This document shows, one piece after another, positions 12,101 to 23,468 of a stretch of DNA of 64,000 nucleotides. Made by a program: the position numbers and the translations under genes. Origin of the DNA: Bursaphelenchus xylophilus (lineage: Eukaryota > Nematoda > Chromadorea > Rhabditida > Aphelenchoididae); the NCBI GenBank assembly GCA_904066235.2, contig CAJFCV020000006.1:620001-684000 (forward strand), written 5' to 3'. The number at the start of each line of letters is the position of its first letter. Position 1 is the stretch's first letter. The notes beneath the pieces were generated by a model that saw nothing but the letters and a program-made list of their open reading frames with translations, was not told where the DNA came from and made no database searches.

Positions 12101-14861
12101 GATCAAGTCTTTAGTAAACGAACACTGGGTGTACTGAGCAGCATCTCAACGAAATTCAAGACTAATGATAATCATGTAAGTCTACTAATCTCTGATTTGA
12201 ATATTCAGATTTTGAAATTTGTTATGCAAATTTTTGAAAGCAATATTTTTTTAGTTAAAAATATATTTTTTGACACGAAACTAAATTTGTGATCATGGAT
12301 TTTTTTTGAATATTCAAATTCCTTCCTCAAAAAAATTTAATATTCAAATTCCTTCCGCTTTTCCCGATCCCGTGCTCCCTGGGAACGACATATTCGAATA
12401 TAAGTGCGGGTGTTTGTGACGAATATCCGACTGTCATAATGGGAATATTAGAAAGTGGGCCCGAGACTTTTGCGGTCCCGTCCCTGATTCATTTTTTTTG
12501 GAACAATAGTTTCCCAATCCATGGGAAAGTGCGCGGGAAAATTGGGATCCGAATGAAAAAATGAAAAATCTGAATCCGAAATGAGACATTTTGGAGGATG
12601 CACTGGGACTGGGAGTACTGTAATTTGAGGTTTCAAATGATTTTTGGTCCATTTACATGGCTTTGAAGAGGAGTTAGCTTCTTTATGTTGCTGTTGGAAT
12701 TCCTTTACAAGGAAAGTACCTTCTATGGGGTATGGAGTTACAGATCGACATATATATCAAAAAAAAATCGCAAAATTTTTCTGATTCAGAATATGTGAAA
12801 ATTAACTGCCTAATTTTGGGTTGCAAGGGTGAAAAAAACCCTCAGAAATTTTCTTGCAACACCACGGAAACTCTGACCAAGTTTTTGCCAAATCGGAGGC
12901 TTTGTTTGGAGCTAAAGTAAACCCTGGCATCTTGACAAGCCTTAAAAAAGCCCTTTTTTAAATTGGAGCTACTGATTAAGGTTTATTATTAATCGAATTT
13001 AATATTGTAAGGCTTGTCAAGATACCAAGGTTTACTTTTGCTCAAAACAAACCATTTGATTTGATAAAAACTTGGTGAAAAAGGCATTTGCGTGGTGTTG
13101 CGAGCAAGTTCTGAGGATTTTTTTTCACCCATACAAACCAAAATTAGGCAGCTAATCTTTACATATTCTGAATCAGAAAAATTTTGCGATTTTTTTGATA
13201 TATGTCTCGGCCTGTAACTCCACACCCCATAGAAGTACTTTCCTTATTGTAAAAATTTGAAATTTATAATTTTACTATTGTTTTCCAAAGTTTTGGGGTC
13301 CTAAAGTGCTGCTAAGCTCTCCATGACCCCCTCAGATACCATACCACAATTTCCAGATGTTGCTGGTGTCATTATCCCCTGATTTTTGCTCGCAGATCCG
13401 GCTAATTTTACTCGTTTTCCCGAGAATGTTTATTATTTATGCCTGGATGCGTTTTTACGGCCCGGATTAGCGGAAACCCCCCTGATTGCGCATTCCGATT
13501 ACCCTGGGTCACCAAGAATTGGGGGGAAATCGTGTACGAATAAGTGAAAAATTTTAGTGATTTTTGGTCTTGAATCAAAAAAAAAATATTTTTTTTTGCA
13601 ACTTCCGTCTACGGTATAATAAGATCAGAGTACCCCGGCTACAGTAGTCGAAACCACTTGCCCTCTGAGTCAGATGTGACTTGAAAAAACATTACGCTTC
13701 GGCCATTGTTGAATTCAAATCGAATCCCCCCCAAAACCGTAGTCCCATTGTATGTGTGAAAGTAACGGAGTTTCGCATTCAAAAATTGGTTCAAATGCCG
13801 ACTCGATTGGTACTGTAGCCCTGACTCAGCAACCGTAACGGAAAAATTTCGATATTAGTAATAGTAAAGTAACGTTTTGGTATTAGTAATAGTAAGAAAT
13901 TGGGTTTTCATCAAGCACTGTAAATCAAAAAAAAGCAGGATCAAGTTTAAGAGCGCTTGCGCAAAATAGTGGATTTAAAAATGTAAAATGAGACAATTGT
14001 TATGCCTGGCAAGGAAAGTACTTTTATGGGGTATGCAGTTACAGGTCAAGACGTATATCAAACAAAAAATTGCAAAATTTTTCTGATTCAGAATATGTAA
14101 AAATTAGGTGCCCAATTTTGGTTTGTATGGGTGAAAAAAACCTCAGAACTTTTCTCGCAACACCGCACAAATTCCCCTTTTTATATTGGAACTACTAATT
14201 AAGGTGTAGTATTACTCAAGTTTGATATTTAAGGCTTGTCAAGATGCCAGGGTTTACTTTAGCTCCAAACAAAGCCTCCGATTTGGTAAAAACTTGGTCA
14301 GAAAGGCATTTGCGTGGTATTGCAAGAAATTATGCCTTTTTCGCTAAGTTTTTGTCAAATCAAAAGCTTTGTTTTGAGCTAAAGTAAACCTTGGTATCTT
14401 GAAAAGCCTTACAATATCAAATTCGATTAATGATAAACCTTAATCAGTTGCTCCAATTTAAAAAAGGGCTTTTGCGTGGTATTGCGAGAAAAGTTCTGAG
14501 GATTTTTTCACCTTTACAGACCAAAATTAGGCATCTAGCTTTTACATATTCTGAGTTAGATAAATTTTGCGATTTGTTTGATGTATGTCTCGACCTGTAA
14601 CTCCATACCCCATAGAAGTACTTTCCTTGTGAAAAAATCCAAAAATTGAGTCACGATGACGAAATTTATCGGAAAATTTTTTAGATAATCTTGGATGACC
14701 TCCTCTCCAACAAGGCGACTACAAAAACGCGCGCACAAAAGTTCTACGCACTTCTCGAGCTCCACAAGGCGCATGTAATCGACATCGACCAGCTGGAGGC
14801 GTACGGCCCAATTTCGATCAAACCTGGCCAACAGTTGGACGAGTTCCTCAAAACCCATTAA
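9190..14861 (+). CDS. coh-1: cohesin kleisin subunit (RAD21/SCC1/COH-1 family)
   Basis: Eight exons join in phase: 9190-9333, 9497-9691, 9743-9986, 10021-10475, 10586-10693, 11115-11255, 12050-12175 and 14685-14861, giving 529 aa. The N-terminus [20 protein letters not shown] and exon 2 ([17 protein letters not shown]) are the Rad21/Rec8 N-terminal domain that binds SMC3 (residues 1-105). The acidic linker holds [19 protein letters not shown] near 300, conserved in RAD21. The last exon (472-529) is the winged-helix SMC1-binding domain ([19 protein letters not shown]). ELSR at 197-200 fits the separase consensus [DE]xxR. Kleisins close the SMC ring in sister-chromatid cohesion and interphase genome folding. 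The start lies two bases after an ATTTTAG acceptor, implying trans-splicing. I prefer coh-1 over scc-1 because C. elegans coh-1 is next to sox-2. The protein is shorter than the roughly 650 aa I recall for the worm kleisins, so a small exon may be missed in the 0.8-kb or 2.5-kb introns. Confidence 0.9.
12706..13250. repeat. large palindromic repeat, family D, copy 1 (coh-1 intron 7)
   Basis: The left end AAGGAAAGTACCTTCTATGGGG and the right end CCCATAGAAGTACTTTCCTT are inverted copies. The arms continue inward through GATTCAGAATATGT, TTGCGTGGTGTTGC-like and AAGGCTTGTCAAGAT blocks for about 200 bp each. There is no coding capacity. It resembles a foldback or palindromic non-autonomous transposon. 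Copy 2 lies 0.8 kb downstream in the same intron. Confidence 0.85.
14009..14629. repeat. large palindromic repeat, family D, copy 2 (coh-1 intron 7)
   Basis: Begins GCAAGGAAAGTACTTTTATGGG and ends CCCATAGAAGTACTTTCCTTGT. It shares internal blocks with copy 1 (TTTCTGATTCAGAATATGT, CAAGATGCCAGGGTTTACTT). Its right end is only about 55 bp from the acceptor of the last coh-1 exon. Confidence 0.85.
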
Positions 14862-17800
14862 CTCACGATGTTGTCTTCTTGAGCCGATTTATTTTGGTGG
14901 TGCGGAATGAGTTTTTTACACCACAAAGTTTGCATCTTTTCCGGGCCGTTATCAGTCAACAAGAAGGTCAAAAAATCGAAAATTAAGGCCGAATTTAGTA
15001 TCAAAATTTTTTTGAGTGTTGTGTGGTTTGGTGGTAATGCCTAATATTCTCTGTTCATGCAATTCCAGAAAGGTTTTAATCGATAAACAGGCTGAAAATA
15101 GCAAGTGAGTCTAAAATTTAAAATTTTGGACTTGATTTGGTCTTTTCCGGCTTTTTTATGGACTGAAACTAGTCGGGAACTGTATGGCGAGACGCTATTT
15201 GGCACTGCCAAGCTTCATTAAAACAAGCTGTAACAAAATTGAAAGTTTTGATATTAAATTTGGCATTGATTTTAGGTTTTTTGGCCTTTTTGTTGACTGG
15301 AATCTGCCCGATAAAGATGCAAAGTTTTGGTCGAAAAAACTTGTTTTCGACCGCTAAAATTGTTGGTTATTGACGGATTGTGTAATTTAAAAGTCTTCTA
15401 TGCAAATATTTTGCATTTTTTTCTTTTTTTTGTTGACGTTTTTTTTATTTTTTAAAATTTTTGCTGGGTTATATTGTGCCCCAGATTCTCTTGCACGTTT
15501 TGAGAGATCTTCCCCTCCAAATAGTCTCTAAAAATGTGTGAAGAATTTTTGGACCCTGTTTATAACGCCGTACTTGAAGTCTAGTTAAAAAGCCCTCGAC
15601 TCGGTATACTATTGTGAAATTGTATTTTCACCCTTTCCATTGAATCCTTTCCATTATTTTTGCATTTTTTACTCTCCCCCCAAACTGCCATGTTTCATAA
15701 CCACTCGTTTTTTATATAGCATCTCCTGTATATATCAAATTATTTTGTGTTGATTTTAGTCAAGTTTTGTTATAATTATTTTTTTAAACTATGCCTTTTG
15801 TCGTGTGAAATAGTATTGACATTGCTAATAATCGAAGAAATGAATAAATTTAAATTTGATAATGGTGGGTCTGATAGGGCAAACACCAATTCCCTGAGAG
15901 CTTTAGCTCGCGTTTTGCAGAAGATGCCGCCATATTCAACGATCTTTTTTTTGGACGAGAGAGAACGGGAACTGCGAGAGAAAAGGGAGAAAATTGACAT
16001 GTCATCTATAATATATATAAATGCATACAAAAAATAGAGATGTTGCATTTTGACCTCCCTAAATGTAGCTTCAAATTTTTGAAATCGCAGGCTGTTCTAC
16101 CGTATCCAAAAGTTCCAAAAAAATTGTCACAGTCTTGCAAAAACTCTAGTTGACATACTTTTTTGCCTCGCCTGCCCTTTGACCATGTTCGCAGTTTAAT
16201 GGTCGAAATGTGCGATCCGATTCCTTCTCGGGTTTTTTGATATTCCCATAAAAATCCATAACCCTTGTGCGGAAAGTTTTTTCCCATTGTGCGGGCCGGT
16301 TGATGTGACGACGCCGCGCGGTCTCGGTCGCCGGCACGAAGCAGACGCTCTGGCACGGCCCGATTATTTTCGTATGCCACATTGACGTCAAGCAAAAACG
16401 CGGCAAAGTGGGCGGAAAGCGGGCGATGATTTTTTGTTGGGCAGTGATCAAAAATGGTGCTAATGGGCTTGAACTTAAAGAAAAATAAAAAAATTGCTTT
16501 TGAAGCGTTGTTCGGCGGAATTTGCGGGTTGAGGTTTGAGCTTGAGCAATTAGAAGGGACAATAAGCTTGTTTTTTCAGGGTTGGGATTACTGTGACGAT
16601 GTCAAAATTTCGCAGTAAGGTGTTCAAATTATTGAGATTTTTTATCTCAATATATGAGGTTCTTGGCTTAATGTCTCAGCTAATGTTGCAAAACAGAAGC
16701 TGAAGATTTTAGGAATTAGTCAGCATCTTATTTAGATTATTTCCACCCAATTTCAAGGCTATCCAGCAATTCCTCTTTGAGCAATCGTTGAAATTGGCAA
16801 AAAATGATGATTATAGCCGATGCTAGAGATTCAAAGTTTCTATTGTATATTTAAACTCTTTAGGTCATTACCAAATCTCTACAGTATGTTTGCGAAATAT
16901 TTCTTTCCAAAATTGTTATCCATATCTCCTTCATCTGGCCCAAATCCCGACCCCTTTGTTCTCCAGCAGCGTTCAAATTAGGCGGATCCGCCTTTAATCC
17001 GTTTTTGCGCTTATTACGCAACAGTTGATTCGTCGAGAAAAGCAAATTACATTAGAGATCAGGTTTTTTGATGGGACCACATGCTGCGAGAAGTGCAAAT
17101 GAAATTGCGCAACTTTTCGGGATTTCGGGATGTAAATGGAATTTTTAAGTTTTTTTTAATTTTTGAAGTTGGCTTTTTTTTGATAACCGTATTTTATAAC
17201 TATCAAAGTTTTCATATTCGTAAAGCAGATCGCTATACGACGACTATAGGGCCAAAATTTGTGTTTTCCGCGATTTGGGTTAGAAGCTAAAAGCTGTTTT
17301 TTGTATGCCCAACCCCCTTCATTGTGTATGTCTTCTAGAAGATTGATATCTTGGCTGAGAATGCAAAGCATGAGCTAAGATTTTTGACCAATAACTGGTG
17401 GCGTTTTTAGAATATGCAACTAAAGTTTGAACAGAATACAAAGTCGATGTTTTATAGTAATTGTGAAATTAGAAATCTTTTTTTTGCTAAAGTCATCATT
17501 TTTGCCATTTTTGTACATTGGAACTAATGCATGAAAAAAATCTGTCTATAACGAACAACTTTAGAGGTTTCAATTGAACCTCCATATAACAAGATTTTTC
17601 ACATGAGTTTTTTGTTTCTGTAAGGCCATTGTGCCGAGGTTTGGCTGTAATTTCGGTCCACATAGCTTCTTTATGTGGACCCTTAATCTGTCTACTACGC
17701 AACAGCACAGCACATTCTGCCCCAGTTTCCCCACCAAAATGCTCGATCCTGATTTGTCGCCGAGGTCCAGAATGTCAAGTTGCTGATTCCGCAGCGTCTC

Positions 17801-19300
17801 TCCGTGTTCGTCGGGAGCAGGGGACTCGAAAGATGGTCACCACTTGATCGGAAAAACTATTTCCCTCTCAAGTATTTGGAGGGTGCGCTATAAGGACTCG
17901 AAATTCGTCTTTTCGGCACACTCTTTACAGCTCTTCTCGTAATGAACCAATCTCTTCAAGAGACAAATTAATGGTTATGAAAAATGCACGAGAGGGCTGG
18001 CGGATTTGAGAGAGCGCCGAGAGAGAAGCGGACGAATTAAAAATCTCAGGATTACAAGTGCGCGTTGTGCAATATGTTGTTGTTCCATGGGGCGAAGGAC
18101 TTAAGGAAAGGGCTTAGGGGGAAAATTTGCATGTTTCAAGAGTTGACAACCAGGGTGTGAAGTTTTGATTTTGATGGGACGTGGGAGACATTAAGATAAC
18201 GGCTTTCTATGGTGTTTGGAGGAGTTTTAGCTGGTGCTTTAAAGAACTTATTGAGATTAATTTTTGGCAATTTTGCTTTCAAAGAAAATCGACCTACGTT
18301 TTGTATTATAACAAGCACAATTTTTTCTGCAAATTTGCTTATGACAAATGTAGAATTTGAAGCAAATATGAACGCCTTACATCGAGCACTGAGGAAAAAT
18401 TTCAATGTTTCTTAAATAAGTTGTAAAAGCTGACGACTATGCTATGTTACGGTAGCTGAGCGAACAGGATTCGAGCCGGCTCTCATATCGCCGTTGGAGC
18501 GTTCAAACATGAAGAACATCCCGTTGAAATGCAGATGACTAAAAGATCAGTCGTTTATTTCCTTTGCCTTGATGACTGAACTCGTACATTCTATTGCGTA
18601 AAGGAAAAGACCCGAGTAAATCAGTTGCTTTCTGAGAGGTCCGAATGTAATTTACCGAATTTTTAATTTCATCATATTTTGTTTTCCACCTAGACCAGTC
18701 TTAACAAGCTGTTGGCACGAAATTCAAAGAGTCCTCCGAAGTTCGTATGCAATTTTTAATGATCTTTGAAATTGGAAAAGCTTAAATATTTTTTAAATTA
18801 TTTATTTTGCCTCTTTGACAACTCATGTGTCGATTTTTCTTTTCATTTTGATGACTTTTTGGCTGATAATTCAATTCTTTTTTATTAAGGTTTCCCAAAT
18901 CTCACCGTATTCCTTTCTAATTTTTGATCGCACCGATTAATCGCGAATGCATGTCGAGATTGAGCGTTGCGCAATCACTTAACGCCTCTGTCAAAATTAA
19001 TTGCCCACATATGTTGCATTTGGCGGGAGTTGAAGATGCCGTTAAATGTGGTTCGTGTAATAATTATACAAATAAAGTCTTACTGTAATTTTAACGCAGC
19101 ATAGTTTTATAGAGCACTGCTTATTTTATAAGAAAGTTATTGGAGGAAGTATCCAGCGTATTTTACAAAAAAATATCAAAAAAAAATTACGCACAAGCAA
19201 AAATATACTGCAATTTTTAAACATACCATACCATTTTTAAGTGTAGAAATTTTTTTTGAAATTTTTTATCAATTCAAAGTTTTGTTATTATACATCACCT
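14862..19300. other. start of the coh-1/sox-2 gene desert
   Basis: No gene can be supported. Items visible: a fragment of MITE family A at about 15895-15990 (CTCGCGTTTTGCAGAAG and CCATATTCAACGATCTTTT); a GC-rich block 16260-16440 containing the full CRE palindrome TGACGTCA (16383-16390); a 12-bp palindrome GGCGGATCCGCC (16981-16992); a 10-bp-arm stem-loop at 17655-17681 (GGTCCACATA...TATGTGGACC); and a GAGAGA-rich block near 17990-18030. Confidence 0.5.
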
Positions 19301-19303
19301 ATA

Positions 19304-20787
19304 CTGGTTGACAAAATTTTCTTTCCACCTCGTATCTCGGGAACCGATGGGCCTAGAACCTCCAAATTCGGCATAGAAACATCCTAGGACAGTCTAACAC
19401 CATGCCCAAAAAATCATATCATTTGATGCACTTTACATGCCCTTTTTCCAAAAAAGGCAAAAACCCGGATGACAAAATTTTCTTTCCACCTTGGAAAAAA
19501 GGTTTGTAACTCATAAGCCAGAGGGTCTTAAGGCATGATTGTGGTATCGTTGTGTTCGCGAAGAAGTCCTCTCTCGATTGGTGTCACAACCTTACGGGGG
19601 TTTTAGTTTCTTCGCCCTTGGGCGTCGGCTCATCGTTGCCTTGTCCATTTTCAGCCAAATTCGTGGCCAGAGGAGCTCGCATAAGGCACAAGGAGATGAA
19701 AATGCCTTTAAAAAGCCTGGCATTCATTTTTACAACATTGTTTCCTCCGGCAGTAGAATTCGATTTAATTTAAGTGCGTTGCAGGGGAAAATGAGCGCTG
19801 CCTGGGTCCGCAAAACCGAAGAATCACTTCTGTACAGAATGGAAACGTCCAAATTACATCCATTTTCGCTACATACGGCGTACTTTAGGGCTTATACGAC
19901 AGCATGTGTTGAAATCTACCAGCTTATCTTACCCCTCTCTGGTCTATGTCGTCTCAAGTAACGCAGGTTGTTGCACTAGGCCTTGGCATTACTTCAGCTA
20001 GGTATATTGGGACTTTTGGCTACCAGACTACTTTAATGCATCAACCTTGACAGGCCTTCAACGTTTTTTCCACGACGAATAGCTTGCGCAGGAAGCATAG
20101 AGTCGCAAATTTTGTACATGGGGCGTTTGGAACCTTTCTTCTGCTCACATCTAAGCGCGACATCAGTGATTAAAATAGTCACTATTTTTTAACTCTGTAG
20201 TATCATAGAAAATATATAAGGAGGAAAAGTGACTTGAATTATCTGCAGTGTTTCCATAATAGCGTAATTTTCTGGTAACGAGAACCCTGGAAGCGCGCGC
20301 TTTCCCTTGCAACGCACTTAAATTAAATCGAATTCTTCTGCCGGAGGAAAAAATGTTGCAAACATGAATGCCAGATTTTTTAAAGCCATTTTCATCTCCT
20401 TGTGCCTTATGCGAGCTCCTCTGGCCACGAATTTGGCTGAAAATGGACAAGGCAACGATGAGCCGACGCCCAAGGGCGAAGAAACGAAAACCCCCGTAAG
20501 GTTGTGACACCAATCGAGAGAGGACTTCTTCGCGAACACAACGATACCACAATCATGCCTTAAGACCCTCTGGCTTATGAGTTACAAACGTTTTTTCCAA
20601 GGTGGAAAGAAAGTTTTGTCATCCGGGTTTTTGCCTTTTTTGGAAAAAGGGCATGTAAAGTGCATCAAATGATATGATTTTTTGGGCATGGTGTTAGACT
20701 GTCCTAGGATGTTTCTATGCCGAATTTGGAGGTTCTAGGCCCAGCGGTTCCCGAGAGACGAGGTGGAAAGAAAATTTTGTCAACCAG
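19304..20787. mobile_element. 1.5-kb foldback transposon with ~490-bp inverted arms
   Basis: The left end CTGGTTGACAAAATTTTCTT and the right end AAGAAAATTTTGTCAACCAG are exact inverted copies. Both are flanked by TA (19302-19303 and 20788-20789), fitting a TA target-site duplication. The arms, 19304-19793 and 20296-20787, are nearly identical and diverge only near the centre. The open frames inside the arms mirror each other and show no transposase motif. This is a recent, non-autonomous Tc1/mariner-type foldback insertion. Confidence 0.9.
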
Positions 20788-21152
20788 TATATTTATGTTA
20801 ATATTCAAGCCAATGATCGCAATTTATTATCCCTTAGACTTTCTGCTCCCAAATTTCAAAGTCCAAATTAATACTCTCGCCCTCATCGCCCGCCATTGTT
20901 GTTCGGGGTAATCCTCCGAAAGACAATAGAGCAATATCTGGCTGCTTGACACCTGTTATAGTCCCCTATTGTCAGCGATATTTCCGGTTTTACAAAATCG
21001 AAAAGGGCGATGATGCGTGGAAAAGTGCAAATCTTTAAGTCAAGAATTTATTTTGATTTTTAAACAAAATTAAATTAAAATTAGGGCTTAAAAATTGATG
21101 ATAAATATTAAATTTTATGCACAAACAAATATTCAAGTAAATTTTTAAACTT

Positions 21153-21603
21153 ACATGGAAAGTACTCCAAGTGCGACGCTCAGATTTTGAAGAAACTTGG
21201 CACCAATTTAGAATACTTTGTTTAAAATACATGCGGGAATTCTAGCTCACGCTTTGCAGAAACAACCGAGATTTTTAGATCAAAAGTCGGCCAAAATTTT
21301 GGACTTTTTGCCGAATTTCGCCACGAAAAGTTTCATGCCTATTTCGACCGTAAAGGATAATGTTTCTACAAAAAATCAAAATTTTCCGCTCGAAACTGCC
21401 AAAGTTATGGCCAAAAACCGCTTTTCTCTCTGACCGCTCGCCACGTTTAGCGTGCTCTCCCGGCGGCAAAAATCGTTCGATATCTCCGCGGCACCGGCAA
21501 AGCGCGAGCTAAAACTTTCAGGAATTCATATTTAGTCCATACCCGACGTGTGTGCAAAATTTAAAGAAAATCTGAGCGTCGCACTTGGAGTACTTCCCCT
21601 GTA
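21153..21603. mobile_element. MITE, family A, copy 1
   Basis: About 450 bp. Termini are inverted: the left has AAGTACTCCAAGTGCGACGC and the right has GCGTCGCACTTGGAGTACTT followed by CCCCTGTAA. Internal blocks TTTGCAGAAACAACCGAGAT, AAAGTCGGCCAAAATTTTGG and CACGTTTAGCGTGCTCTC recur in copies at 23.0 and 26.0 kb. Confidence 0.88.
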
Positions 21604-23017
21604 AGGTTTTTGGATAAAATAAGTGTTTAATTTCGAAAATTTGAAAACTTGAGTTCCCAATGTAACACAAATTACCAGCTTAAAATGCTCAACCCTGAAA
21701 AGTTCATAAAATCTAGACAAATGAAGTAAAAGAGCAAGTGTAAGATCCCATGTCTCGCGTGTGAATGGAAACCCGTTCGGACTGGCATTTTTTCGTCATA
21801 GGACCCGAAATGTTCCCATTGAAAAGGAAACTTTTTTGGAAAAAAGGAGAATTTACGGAGATTTTGGCTGTTTCTAGCCTTGGTTTTATTTATCGGATAA
21901 TTAATATTGTTTGAAAATTACAGACTTTCGAAAAATTTTTTAGTGGAAAAATTTGGAATTTTGCAAAAATCCCTTAGGCAATATTCATCGTTTTGCGCCT
22001 TGAACTTTCTCGACAGGCCTCCAATTTAATGAATTTAAATATTTGCCCAAGCGATTCGCACCTTTGGAGACTTTACGCGACGCAAAATAAGAGTGTTTAC
22101 CCTGTAAATTTACGAGACATATTTGAATGCTTTAGGATATTTTATGTTTTAATTTTCGTATTTCGACGAAAAATTTTTGTGATTTTTTCAAATTTTGCAC
22201 CAATTTATATTAAAAAATGCATTTTTAAATATGAAAAAATAAAAAAAGTACAAGGAAATTCCAGTTTTTTTGCAAAAAATCAAGTTAAAAATTTCTTATA
22301 TGCATAAAAAAAATTGCAGTTTTAAATTACAATCAATCAGCATAAATTTCATCGAGATCCAAGGTTCGTATCTTGTTCAGTTCCATTTTAGATTTCAGCC
22401 TCGAAATGAGTGAAATTGAATGTTTATTTGTTCTTGTAAATTCGGAAACCTTTCGAGACGCGGTCCCCTCCTCTGCGCTCCAATCGACGTGTAAACGACG
22501 TGAGGGGGGAAATCTTTTCTCGAGTACGGGAATTTCAAGGGTTCTGGATCAAATTGCAGGGCTTGATGAGGGGAAATTTTTTTAAAGCTTTTCAAAAATT
22601 CAGTGTTTTGAGTTTTGATTTTTTTGGTTTGCAAAATTTTCCTGCCTTTTAGGGTGGATGACAGTTCGGGCCGAGGCAAAATCGATCGATACGAGGAAGG
22701 GGATAAGCAAAAAAAGGTTGTAGAAAGTGCCTACAAGGCCTGGCAAAGCCGTCGGATATTCGGCGGACGCTCGGCAAAGGCTCGGCGGAGACTTGGCGAA
22801 GACTTGTAATATGTCCACTTTTTCTAATTTTATCCATTCCTAACATTAATTTTCTTTACCCTGAGTCACTGTGGCATACGAAAGACCAAAATTTGCGGCA
22901 AAAAAAGAAGATCCGTAACTTTTATTTAGATGTTATTGATGTGAGTACTTGTAAAATAACACCTCAAATTAGGTGATAAGCTATCCTAGGACCCGATCAA
23001 TATTATTTTTTCTACTA

Positions 23018-23468
23018 ACAGGGGAAGTACTCCAAGTGCGACGCTCAGATTTTGATGAAACTTGGCACAAATTTAGAATAATTTTTTCTAAGATATATGC
23101 GAGAATCCTAGCTCGCGCTTTGCAGAAACAACCGAGATTTTTAGATCGAAAGTCGGCCAAAATTTAGGACTTTTTGCCGAATTTCGGCACGAAAAGTTTC
23201 ATGACTATTTCTACCGTAAAGGATAATCTTTCTACAAAAAATCAAATTTTTCCGCACGAAACTGCGAAAGTTATGGCCAAAAAGCGTTTTTCTCTCTGTC
23301 CGCTCTTCACGTTTAGCGTGCTCCATCGGCGGCAAAATCATGCGATATCTCGGCGGCGCCCGCAAAGCGCAAGCTAAAACTTTCAGGAATTGATACTTAG
23401 TCCATACCCGACGTGTGTGCAAAATTTAAAGAAAATCTGGGCGTCGCACTTCGAGTACTTCCCCTGTA
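23018..23468. mobile_element. MITE, family A, copy 2
   Basis: Starts ACAGGGGAAGTACTCCAAGT and ends with the inverse (CGAGTACTTCCCCTGTAAG). This is the best-preserved pair of ends, CAGGGGAAGTACTCC, with TTA/TAA-like flanks. The same interior as copy 1 at high identity. No transposase. Confidence 0.9.

Noticed and set aside
18455..18530. tRNA-like B box (GATTCGAGCC) in an intergenic block
   Set aside because: No A box at the right distance, no anticodon arm and no acceptor pairing on either strand.
19539..20552. Mirror-image ORFs sharing the same N-terminal sequence on opposite strands
   Set aside because: They are the two arms of the foldback element. No transposase motif is present.
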